DNA of 64,000 nucleotides from Chitinophaga flava (GTDB taxonomy: Bacteria; Bacteroidota; Bacteroidia; Chitinophagales; Chitinophagaceae). The notes under the pieces are model-generated. The model was not told where the DNA came from, did not search any database, and saw only the letters and a program-made list of their open reading frames with translations. Shown here piece after piece: positions 54,447 through 62,675 of this stretch. Location: contig NZ_QFFJ01000002.1 in assembly GCF_003308995.1 (NCBI RefSeq), positions 2,046,001 to 2,110,000 on the forward strand. The letters run 5' to 3'. Position numbers and translations under genes: made by a program. Position 1 is the stretch's first letter. Every line of letters starts with the position of its first letter.

Positions 54447-55346
54447 TTATTCCTTTACAAATTGCGGCTTTTTTACTTTAAGCCCGCAAACCGCTTCCAG
54501 CCTGTCTGCCAGGTAAACAGCGAGATCAGGTGACAGTGCTTCATCATGCATATGCATGAAAAAATATACCTCCTGCAGTCCGTTATCAAGCCAGTATTTA
54601 ATGCGGTTGGCCCAGTCATCGATACGGGTATAGTCAGTGGGATGTAAACTGTTGCCTACAAAACGGATGAATATTTTAGGGATGGTGAGATGCATATGCG
54701 CACAGTCCCTTCGTCCGGCGGTATCCGTAATGATGGAGCCTATATTCAGTGACTGCAGTTTTTCGAACAGTTCCAGCCTGACAGCTTCATCTGCGTACCA
54801 CTCTGGGTGTCTGACTTCCAGAAAAAACTGAAGATCGGTAGGTAAGGAAGCCAGGTATTCGTATAGGGCTTTCCGTTTGGCGGGACCGTATCGGTCGCTC
54901 AGCTGGAGGAAGATAGGACCCAGATGCTGACCAAAGGCGAGTACCCCTTCCAGAAAGGCGGTGGTTTTAGGGCCTGCGATAGCAGGGCTCAGGTTACTGA
55001 AATGGCTGATTGCCTGTGGTACCTTCGGACAGAATTTAAAATCAATTCCTTTGGCGGCAGCGTCCCATTTGGAGATAGTGGAGGGGCCATAGATCTGGTA
55101 ATGGGTGGCGTTGAGCTCTATGCCGTTAAAGTGATGTACATACTCCTGCAGGAATTGTGTTTCTTTAGTTCCTTTGGGGTATATCTTACCAATCCATTCC
55201 CGTCGTCCCCATTTGGCGCAGCCCAGGTAGGAAAGCGGTTTCTTCACAGGTTTACCTTTCAGTATTTTTTTGTTGAAAAGAGGTTCTGCCGGCAGTTTGA
55301 AATCCAGTTCTTCCAGCTCGGCGGGAGTAACACGGCCAAAGTCCAT
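54447..55346 (-). CDS. DUF72-family protein (YecE-like TIM barrel)
   Basis: 299 residues. The motifs YLGCAKWGRREWIGKIYP, FKFCPKVPQAISH, LEVRHPEWY and a late YFFMHMHDEA define the DUF72/YecE family, a TIM-barrel fold of unknown activity. It has its own -7 element on the minus strand at 55426-55433. Its stop lies 82 bp from the start of the dehydrogenase gene, so co-transcription of the two is possible. Confidence 0.9.
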   Translation of the reverse strand: MDFGRVTPAELEELDFKLPAEPLFNKKILKGKPVKKPLSYLGCAKWGRREWIGKIYPKGTKETQFLQEYVHHFNGIELNATHYQIYGPSTISKWDAAAKGIDFKFCPKVPQAISHFSNLSPAIAGPKTTAFLEGVLAFGQHLGPIFLQLSDRYGPAKRKALYEYLASLPTDLQFFLEVRHPEWYADEAVRLELFEKLQSLNIGSIITDTAGRRDCAHMHLTIPKIFIRFVGNSLHPTDYTRIDDWANRIKYWLDNGLQEVYFFMHMHDEALSPDLAVYLADRLEAVCGLKVKKPQFVKE

Positions 55347-55425
55347 AAGAATAGTTTTAAACTAGCAGCCAGGGTGGCTGTAGCACACATGACATAATGG
55401 GGTACAGGTATAACAGGAGGTCTTA

Positions 55426-55433
55426 CAAAGATA
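55426..55433 (-). promoter_or_regulatory. Candidate -7 element of the DUF72 gene
   Basis: TATCTTTG on the minus strand, a perfect TAnnTTTG match, giving a leader of about 75 nt. Confidence 0.45.
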
Positions 55434-55491
55434 CTAAAACAGAAGGCTGATCCCTAAAAGAACCCAGCTAAAATAAATTCTGATGAAACCC

Positions 55492-55522
55492 TTTGTTTTC
55501 TTATTTTTCCACGTTAACTTAA
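55492..55522 (+). promoter_or_regulatory. Candidate promoter of the glgA operon
   Basis: TTTG at 55492-55495, a 19-bp spacer, and TAACTTAA at 55515-55522 (6 of 8 matches to the -7 consensus), 22 bp before the glgA start. Confidence 0.4.
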
Positions 55523-55544
55523 GATAGATTATCAATTATTTAGC

Positions 55545-56963
55545 ATGGAGATATTACACGTTAGCGCGGAATGTTACCCGGTAGCCAAAGTAGGAGGGCT
55601 CGGTGATGTGGTAGGGGCGTTACCCAAATACCAGTACGAACTGGGGACTATTGCCAAGGTGGTAGTGCCGGCCTACAGGAACAAGTATTACGACACCCAC
55701 GAATTTGATGTGGTCCATCAGGCTGGTATGTGGCTTGGACACGACTGGTACCACTTCAATGTGCTGAAGGAACGAAGCAACGAACTGGGCTTTGATCTGT
55801 ATCTGGTAGACATCCCCGGCTTGCTCGATACCCCGAACGTTTACGGTTATCCCAACGACACGGAACGTTTTCTGGCCTTTCAGATCGCTGTGCTCGACTG
55901 GGTCAATGAATGGAACCATCAGCCGGACGTGATTCATTGTCACGACCACCATACCGGACTGATACCTTTTCTCATGAGTTATGGTTACAAGTATGAACGC
56001 ATGAAGGAAATACCTTCCGTGCTAACCATTCACAATGCTCAATACCAGGGCCAGTTTGGATGGGACAAGCTGTACCTGATACCCTCTTTTGATTTATGGA
56101 AATCCGGACTGCTGGACTGGAGCGGGGCTATTAATCCCCTTGCTGCCGGTATTAAATGTGCATGGCGTGTTACTACAGTATCTCCCGGCTACCTGGAAGA
56201 ACTGTATCATAACGCTAACGGGCTCGAATGGCTGATCAGCCATGAACGGGCCAAAACAGTCGGCATTATCAACGGTATAGATAATACAGTGTGGGACCCT
56301 GCCACCGATACCATGGTGCAGATCAACTATGATATGGATACAGTTGCTGAAGGGAAACTGGAAAATAAAAAAGCGCTCTGCGAACGCTTCGGCCTTGATT
56401 CCTCCTTACCACTCGTATCCTTCATCGGCCGGCTGGTAGGAGACAAAGGAGCTGACCTGCTGCCTGAAATTATTAGCCGCTCCCTGCATGAATTACCAGG
56501 AGAAGTGAACTTCCTCGTATTGGGAAGTGGAGATCCACATGTGGAATGGTCACTACAACAAACAAGACACGAGGTCAGTTATGGCTTTAACCTGCATATC
56601 GGGTACAATGAATCGCTGGCACATCTTATCTATGCCGGCAGCGATTTTCTGTTGATGCCTTCCCGGGTAGAGCCTTGCGGATTGAACCAGCTGTATGCCC
56701 TTCGTTATGGTACCGTACCGATGGTGCGTAGTACCGGCGGACTGAAAGATACTGTAACTGATTTTGGTGATCCCGATGGTTTTGGTATCCGTTTTAATCA
56801 GGCTGGCATTTGGGATGCCTGCTATTCCGTAAAACGGGCCATTGAGCTGTTTAATGATACCAGCCATCTGGAGGAAATACGGCTGCGGGGCATGCGGCTC
56901 AACAATTCCTGGGGCCGTTCAGCACAGCGTTATCTGGAAGTATACAGTAGTATGAAAAGTTAA
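55545..56963 (+). CDS. glgA: Glycogen synthase, GT5 family
   Basis: 472 residues, normal length. The ADP-glucose-binding KVGGLGDV motif starts at Lys15, and the C-terminal domain carries FIGRLVGDKGADLL, MPSRVEPCGLNQLYALRYGT and STGGLKDTV. It extends alpha-1,4-glucan from ADP-glucose in the cytoplasm. GlgC, which makes ADP-glucose, is the next gene, 50 bp away. No branching enzyme (glgB) is in the window. Confidence 0.94.
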   Translation: MEILHVSAECYPVAKVGGLGDVVGALPKYQYELGTIAKVVVPAYRNKYYDTHEFDVVHQAGMWLGHDWYHFNVLKERSNELGFDLYLVDIPGLLDTPNVYGYPNDTERFLAFQIAVLDWVNEWNHQPDVIHCHDHHTGLIPFLMSYGYKYERMKEIPSVLTIHNAQYQGQFGWDKLYLIPSFDLWKSGLLDWSGAINPLAAGIKCAWRVTTVSPGYLEELYHNANGLEWLISHERAKTVGIINGIDNTVWDPATDTMVQINYDMDTVAEGKLENKKALCERFGLDSSLPLVSFIGRLVGDKGADLLPEIISRSLHELPGEVNFLVLGSGDPHVEWSLQQTRHEVSYGFNLHIGYNESLAHLIYAGSDFLLMPSRVEPCGLNQLYALRYGTVPMVRSTGGLKDTVTDFGDPDGFGIRFNQAGIWDACYSVKRAIELFNDTSHLEEIRLRGMRLNNSWGRSAQRYLEVYSSMKS

Positions 56964-57013
56964 CACTGAAGATAAAGCACAGCGATTTCCTAATCTAAAC
57001 CAACATCCACATT

Positions 57014-58285
57014 ATGACGAAAGATGTAATATCCATTATTCTTGGAGGCGGTGCAGGTACCCGCCTGTATCCCCTTACCCGTCGCCGGTCTAAACCGGCA
57101 GTGCCTATTGCCGGTAAATACAGACTGGTGGATATTCCTATCTCCAATTGCCTGAATGCGGAACTGAACCGCATTTTTGTGTTGACCCAGTTTAATTCTG
57201 CATCGCTCAATAAACATATCAAAAACACTTATCACTTCAGCAACTTTGATAAAGGGTTTGTCGATATTCTGGCAGCAGAACAAACCCCTGACAACCCCAC
57301 CTGGTATCAGGGTACTGCAGATGCCGTAAGGCAATGCCTCCATCATGTGGAGAACTTCGATTTTAAATACATACTGATCCTCTCCGGCGACCAGCTTTAC
57401 CAGATGGATTTCCAGGAGATGATTAACCACCATATTGAAACGGGCGCTGAAATTTCTATCGCTACCATCCCTGTGAGCGCAAAGGATGCTTCTGATTTTG
57501 GGATACTTAAAACAGATGCTTCCGGTGCTATTGTTTCCTTTACAGAGAAACCATCGCAGGAAGCCCTGCCGCCATGGGCCTCTGAAGTGAGCGATGATAT
57601 GAAGCAGGCTGGTCGGGTGTACCTCGCCAGTATGGGTATCTATATCTTCAGCAGGGAAGTGTTGTTCGAAATACTGAACAAAAAACCGGAGGCGACCGAT
57701 TTTGGTAAACAGGTGATCCCTGATGCAATTGAAGCCCAGGCCAGGGTGTTCAGTTATCAGTACGAAGGCTACTGGACAGACATCGGTAATATCTCCTCCT
57801 TCTGGGAAGCCAATATCGGACTGACAGACGAAATTCCGCAGTTTAACCTCTTTAATGAGTCGCAGACTATCTACACCCGCGCCCGGATGCTGCCGCCTGC
57901 TAAAATATCAGCAACGCTTGAGAAAACAATCATTGCTGATGGTTGTATTATTATGGCAAGTCGTCTTGAACGCTGTGTGGTGGGCATACGTACCCGGATC
58001 GGCAAAGGGTCGGTCATCTCCAATACCTACATCATGGGGAGCGATTACTACCAGACCCTTGACGAACTGGACAAGGCCAACACCGAAGGTCGTCCGCAGA
58101 TGGGCATAGGGGAAAACTGTGTTATCGACAGGGCGATTATAGACAAGAACTGCAGTATCGGAAATAACGTACATATCAAAGGCGGGGATCATCTTCCGGA
58201 TGGAGATTTTGAGAAATATACAGTAAAAGACGGCATTGTTGTTGTAAAAAAAGGAGTAGTCCTGCCGGACGGATTCAATATCTAA
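57014..58285 (+). CDS. glgC: Glucose-1-phosphate adenylyltransferase
   Basis: 423 residues. The nucleotidyltransferase motif is GGGAGTRLYPLTRRRSKPAVP, followed by KYRLVDIPISNCLNA, LSGDQLYQMD and FTEKP; the C-terminal part is a left-handed beta-helix. It catalyses ATP plus glucose 1-phosphate to ADP-glucose, the committed and usually allosterically controlled step of glycogen synthesis. It lies between glgA and a GH130 gene in one directional run. Confidence 0.95.
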   Translation: MTKDVISIILGGGAGTRLYPLTRRRSKPAVPIAGKYRLVDIPISNCLNAELNRIFVLTQFNSASLNKHIKNTYHFSNFDKGFVDILAAEQTPDNPTWYQGTADAVRQCLHHVENFDFKYILILSGDQLYQMDFQEMINHHIETGAEISIATIPVSAKDASDFGILKTDASGAIVSFTEKPSQEALPPWASEVSDDMKQAGRVYLASMGIYIFSREVLFEILNKKPEATDFGKQVIPDAIEAQARVFSYQYEGYWTDIGNISSFWEANIGLTDEIPQFNLFNESQTIYTRARMLPPAKISATLEKTIIADGCIIMASRLERCVVGIRTRIGKGSVISNTYIMGSDYYQTLDELDKANTEGRPQMGIGENCVIDRAIIDKNCSIGNNVHIKGGDHLPDGDFEKYTVKDGIVVVKKGVVLPDGFNI

Positions 58286-58298
58286 CAAAACAATACAC

Positions 58299-59768
58299 AT
58301 GCGATTGTCAATCGAGCGGAAGCCTACCAAGATTTATCCTGATCTGAAAAGGGTGGTCGCCAGGTTTTTTTTCAATGGCGAAGCCAGGGCTAAATCCATC
58401 ATTCAGCATGTTGCTGGGATGACCGATGATGAAGTAGAAGTAACGATTACGCCTATACTGAGAGAGTTTTCCCGGCGTCACCGTAATATTACCCGCATCT
58501 TCGAAAGACATGCAGACAGAATCAAACATCTTTTCGCCGCAGTGCAAGTCAATTATGACGAGCTGTCGCTGAAAAGGAAACTGCTGACCGGCTCGTATTT
58601 TACCAATGAATATTCCATAGAGTCTGCTGCTTTTTTTAATCCATCGATGATTGAAGATGTGGACCAGAGCGGGTTGGAAGTAGGGGAGAAAAGAATCATA
58701 CTCAGCTTCCGCGCAGTTGGAGAAGGACATATTTCTTCCATTGCCTTCCGCAGCGGACTGATAGACCGTGATAACCAGATCACCCTGGAAACTGCCGGCA
58801 ATTATGTGGATGAAGCAGAAGTGATCCGCAACGCCATGTATAATAAAGGTAATTTCTTTCAGAACGCGGTGTCTATCAAACTCCCCGATCCGGTTATGCA
58901 GGAAGTAATGCACAGCCTGCCCGATCAGTTTGAATACATGGCTCTGAAGAAGGTAATCCGCGAAATGCAGCAGCGTTACCAAATAGACCACCTGCTCAAA
59001 AAAGCACTGGAAAGGTTGCTGTGGCTGGCAGATTCTTACTATGAACTGAATTTCTCACTGGACACCGATATCTCAGACCGTGTCATCTTCCCATATTCCG
59101 ATGCGGAAAGCAGAGGGATAGAAGATGCCCGGTTTGTAAAATATACCAGCGAAAACGGCAGTGTCACCTATTATGCCACCTATACCGCCTTTGATGGTGT
59201 GACTATTCAGCCCAAACTACTGGCCACAAAAGATTTCTATAATTTCAAAATAATGCCCTTATATGGAGAGGGGGCCCAGAATAAAAATCTGGCCCTCTTT
59301 CCCCGTAAAATCAAGGGAAAATATGTGATGATATCCCGTATCGATGGTATCAACGGGTATATCATGTATTCCGATAAAATTAATATATGGGAAAATCCTC
59401 AGATACTGCATACCCCTAAATATCCCTGGGAATTTGTTCAGGTGGGCAACTGCGGCTCCCCCATTGAAACTCCGGAGGGCTGGCTGGTGATTACCCACGG
59501 GGTGGGCCCTATGCGTACTTACTGTATTGGTGCCAGTCTGCTGGACCTGGATGATCCCGGCACGGAAATAGGCCGTCTCCGCGAGCCGCTGCTTATGCCC
59601 AATAAGGACGAAAGGGAAGGTTACGTGCCCAACGTCCTGTATTCCTGCGGCTCTATCGTACATAATGATGAGCTGATCATTCCTTATGGCTTATCCGACT
59701 ATGCTTCAGGCTTCGCTACAGTCAACCTGGAAAAGCTGCTGAACCAGATCAAAGCCGACGGTGTATAG
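58299..59768 (+). CDS. GH130-family glycoside phosphorylase/hydrolase with helical N-terminal extension
   Basis: 489 residues. The GH130 five-bladed propeller occupies roughly residues 200-489, with SRGIEDARFV, YYATYTAFDG and GNCGSPIETPEGWLVITHGVG. The first ~200 residues are an additional, mainly helical region, as in the larger GH130 proteins known to act on beta-1,2-mannosides. GH130 enzymes mostly phosphorolyse or hydrolyse beta-mannosides. It starts 13 bp after glgC, so it probably shares the glycogen transcript, an unexpected pairing. Lack of a signal peptide indicates cytoplasmic action. Confidence 0.88.
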   Translation: MRLSIERKPTKIYPDLKRVVARFFFNGEARAKSIIQHVAGMTDDEVEVTITPILREFSRRHRNITRIFERHADRIKHLFAAVQVNYDELSLKRKLLTGSYFTNEYSIESAAFFNPSMIEDVDQSGLEVGEKRIILSFRAVGEGHISSIAFRSGLIDRDNQITLETAGNYVDEAEVIRNAMYNKGNFFQNAVSIKLPDPVMQEVMHSLPDQFEYMALKKVIREMQQRYQIDHLLKKALERLLWLADSYYELNFSLDTDISDRVIFPYSDAESRGIEDARFVKYTSENGSVTYYATYTAFDGVTIQPKLLATKDFYNFKIMPLYGEGAQNKNLALFPRKIKGKYVMISRIDGINGYIMYSDKINIWENPQILHTPKYPWEFVQVGNCGSPIETPEGWLVITHGVGPMRTYCIGASLLDLDDPGTEIGRLREPLLMPNKDEREGYVPNVLYSCGSIVHNDELIIPYGLSDYASGFATVNLEKLLNQIKADGV

Positions 59769-59773
59769 CCTGC

Positions 59774-60775
59774 TCAGATCATTTTATAAACTTTCAGATA
59801 ATCCTCCGTCATCCGTTCCGTTGTAAAGTGCTCACGGGCATGCATATGGCATGTATAGCGGTCTATCATACGGATGTCTTCCACCGCTGCTGCTGCCTCC
59901 TGTGTGGTATCCACCAGAAAACCGGTGCGCTGGTTCTGTATCAGCTCCGGCATTGAACCACGGTTAAATGCAATGACCGGAGTGCCACAAAGCATAGCTT
60001 CCGCCACACTCAGCCCGAAAGGTTCGTTGAAGCTGATCGGATGCAGGAGTGCAGTGGCTTTACCCAATAATTCACTACGGGCAGCGCCCCCCACCGGTCC
60101 CAGGTACTTTACCTGCTCATTGTCGATGTAAGGTTTTACCATCTCGTTAAAATAATCTTTCTGTTGTACTATCCCCGCCATCAGCAACTGCCGGTTGGTG
60201 TGCCGGGCTATTTGTATGGCCTCGTGTGTGCCCTTATCCGGATGAATACGCCCATAATAAAGCAGGTAACCATCGGCGGTGGGACTAAAACTAAAGTCCT
60301 CTGCCCGGATACCGTTATATACTGTTGCTTTATACTGGAGGGATGGATGACGGTCGGAATTGCTGATAGAGACGTAATGCCCCCCCTGGTTGTAGCGCTG
60401 GTACACAGGAACAATTTTCTCAGAAGAAAATCCATGGATGGTAGTGACCATAGGAGTGCCGATAAGCCGGGAATAAGTGAGGGGAAGAAAATCAAAATGA
60501 TTATGGATAAGATCAAAGTGATGTGCCTGTTCCATCAGGTAGCTGATATGCATGCATTCGTTGACCTTGGCATCTGCGGAGTGGTCTTCTTCATAGCCCT
60601 GCCGGCATATCCAGGCCAGTTTACCATTTGTAACAGAATCGCTGGTGGCAAAAAGGGTTACATCTATTCCCCGGGCAATAAGCCCTTCTGCCAGGTTGGA
60701 TGCCATCTGTTCCCAGGGGCCGTAATGTCTGGGTGGGGTACGCCACGCTACCGGTGAAAGAATTGCGATCTTCAT
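59774..60775 (-). CDS. GT4-family glycosyltransferase
   Basis: 333 residues. The N-terminus has MKIAILSPVAWRTPPRHYGPW, then HNHFDFLPLTYSRL and GFSSEKIVPVYQRY; the donor domain has YYGRIHPDKGTHEAI and LHPISFNEPFGLSVAEAMLCG. It resembles the GT4 proteins often found beside GH130 genes. It converges on the GH130 gene with 5 bp between the stops. The sugar donor is unknown. Confidence 0.9.
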   Translation of the reverse strand: MKIAILSPVAWRTPPRHYGPWEQMASNLAEGLIARGIDVTLFATSDSVTNGKLAWICRQGYEEDHSADAKVNECMHISYLMEQAHHFDLIHNHFDFLPLTYSRLIGTPMVTTIHGFSSEKIVPVYQRYNQGGHYVSISNSDRHPSLQYKATVYNGIRAEDFSFSPTADGYLLYYGRIHPDKGTHEAIQIARHTNRQLLMAGIVQQKDYFNEMVKPYIDNEQVKYLGPVGGAARSELLGKATALLHPISFNEPFGLSVAEAMLCGTPVIAFNRGSMPELIQNQRTGFLVDTTQEAAAAVEDIRMIDRYTCHMHAREHFTTERMTEDYLKVYKMI

Positions 60776-60988
60776 AGTTTAAACCTTTTATCCGGCCAGA
60801 ACCATACTGCCAGCCGTTTTCCCATTATCGGCAAATTCCAAACCATAATCACCGGACTCCGTCCATCAAATTTCAAAATCAAAAATCTTTAAATCACAAT
60901 TTCTTCTCTAACTTCGTACATTCAAAAGTTTCGATGTGTTCAGATATATCGATTACTTTTATTGATCATTTGTAATTCGACACGCAAT

Positions 60989-62569
60989 ATGCTCGAGTAT
61001 ATTCCTTATGGGAAGACTGGTTATTTTAATCAGCTGGTAATAGATTTTTTAGCAGAAGAGCCACAGATCAAACCATTTTACGCCTATTCGCCTGTAAAAC
61101 CGGATTTTGCTGCAGCTATCAAGGCCCGTCAGCAGTTCAATACCCCCCGGACAGCCCTGGTAGCGGCATTACAACAGCAATATAAAAACCTGGAACCCGT
61201 GAAGGCGGTACAGGATAATATTGCCAGCCTGCTGGAAGAGCGCACCTTTACGGTCACCACTGCTCACCAGCCCAACATCTTCACCGGCTACCTGTATTTT
61301 GTATATAAGATCCTGCAAACCATCAAACTGTGCAGGGAACTGAAACAACAGTATCCGCAACAGCACTTTGTGCCTGTATACTATATGGGCAGCGAAGATA
61401 ATGACCTGGAAGAACTGGGAAGTATATACCTGGAAGGTAAAACCCTGACCTGGTCTGCCGGCCAGCAGGGAGCTGTAGGCCGCATGCAGCCCGATGGACT
61501 GGAACAGCTTATCGGCCAGGTAAAAGATGCGCTGGGATATGCTCCGCATGCTGGAGAACTGATTGCGCTGTTACGCAAGGCCTATCTTGAACACAATAAT
61601 ATCCAGGAAGCCACCCTGTATCTTGTACACGAGCTGTTTGGCCGCTATGGACTGGTGGTACTGGTGCCTGACAATCCTGACCTGAAACGTTTATATATTC
61701 CTGTCATGAAAGATGAGCTCTTTCATCAGGCTTCCCATACCATCGTTAATGATACCCTGGCTCAACTGGAAGCTCACTATAAAGTCCAGGCCAATCCCAG
61801 GGAAATAAATCTTTTTTATCTGCAGGATGGTATGCGGGAACGGATCGTACAGGAAGGGGAACAGTGGAAAGTATTACACACCCCGTTGAAATTTGACGCT
61901 GCCGCCCTGGAAAAAGAGCTCGAAACACATCCCGAACGTTTCAGCCCCAATGTCATCCTGAGAGGAATGTTTCAGGAAACGATCCTCCCTAACATCGCTT
62001 TTGTGGGCGGTGGTGGAGAAATTGCCTACTGGCTGGAGCTGAAAGGCCTTTTTGCTCATTATAAAGTACCATATCCTGTACTGCTGTTGCGTAACTCCCT
62101 GTTATTGACAGATGAGATGTCGAAGCAGCGCCTTGATAAGCTGGGGATTACCACTGCGGAATTGTTCCAAAGTACCGATGATATCGTGAACGGCTATGTG
62201 AAAAAACATACCAATGCCACGCTGGTTCTCAAAGAGGAATATGCTGTCATTGAAAAGTTGTTTGATGCCCTGGAGGAAAAGGCACGTAGTATCGATGTGA
62301 CATTGGTGGCCAGTGCCGGGGCAGAAAGGAGCAAAGCGTTAAAATCTATTGGTAAACTGGAGCACAAGTTTCTGCGGGCGGAAAAGAAAAAATTTGCCTG
62401 GCAAACTGACCAGATCAAACAGGTGAAAAATAAATTGTTCCCCGGTGGCGCCTTACAGGAGCGTAAAGAAAACTTTATGCCCTGGTATGCCGCAGAAGGA
62501 CCAGCATTCCTGGACCGGGTACTGGAGGCATTGACGCCGGTAACAGATCAGTTTATAATATTGAGCTGA
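60989..62569 (+). CDS. bshC: Putative cysteine ligase BshC, bacillithiol biosynthesis
   Basis: 526 residues from ATG 60989; a TTG-type start at 60962 would add nine residues and is less likely. The family signature includes TTAHQPNIFTGYLYFVYK, VPVYYMGSEDNDLEE and VGGGGEIAYWLELKG, with a C-terminal coiled coil that mediates dimerisation. BshC joins cysteine to glucosaminyl-malate to finish the thiol bacillithiol, the cytoplasmic redox buffer in this lineage. BshA and BshB are not in the window (the GT4 at 59774 is not clearly BshA). A strong hairpin follows. Confidence 0.93.
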   Translation: MLEYIPYGKTGYFNQLVIDFLAEEPQIKPFYAYSPVKPDFAAAIKARQQFNTPRTALVAALQQQYKNLEPVKAVQDNIASLLEERTFTVTTAHQPNIFTGYLYFVYKILQTIKLCRELKQQYPQQHFVPVYYMGSEDNDLEELGSIYLEGKTLTWSAGQQGAVGRMQPDGLEQLIGQVKDALGYAPHAGELIALLRKAYLEHNNIQEATLYLVHELFGRYGLVVLVPDNPDLKRLYIPVMKDELFHQASHTIVNDTLAQLEAHYKVQANPREINLFYLQDGMRERIVQEGEQWKVLHTPLKFDAAALEKELETHPERFSPNVILRGMFQETILPNIAFVGGGGEIAYWLELKGLFAHYKVPYPVLLLRNSLLLTDEMSKQRLDKLGITTAELFQSTDDIVNGYVKKHTNATLVLKEEYAVIEKLFDALEEKARSIDVTLVASAGAERSKALKSIGKLEHKFLRAEKKKFAWQTDQIKQVKNKLFPGGALQERKENFMPWYAAEGPAFLDRVLEALTPVTDQFIILS

Positions 62570-62593
62570 GATATTGATTGAAACTATTTTTGA

Positions 62594-62626
62594 GGGGCTG
62601 TCTCTATAAAAGAGGCAGCCCCTTTT
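62594..62626 (+). terminator. Rho-independent terminator of bshC
   Basis: A 12-bp stem (62594-62605 with 62611-62622, one wobble pair) with a 5-nt loop, followed by TTTT. Confidence 0.8.
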
Positions 62627-62657
62627 GCTGGATAGCTTACCAGGCAAAAGGGGCTGC
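62615..62657. terminator. Second hairpin sharing an arm with the bshC terminator
   Basis: A perfect 14-bp stem, 62615-62628 with 62644-62657, with a 15-nt loop. Its left arm overlaps the right arm of the hairpin at 62594-62622, so only one of the two can form in a given RNA. It lies just past the stop of the minus-strand YccS-like gene. Confidence 0.7.
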
Positions 62658-62675
62658 TGTTTCTTTATTTATGAA

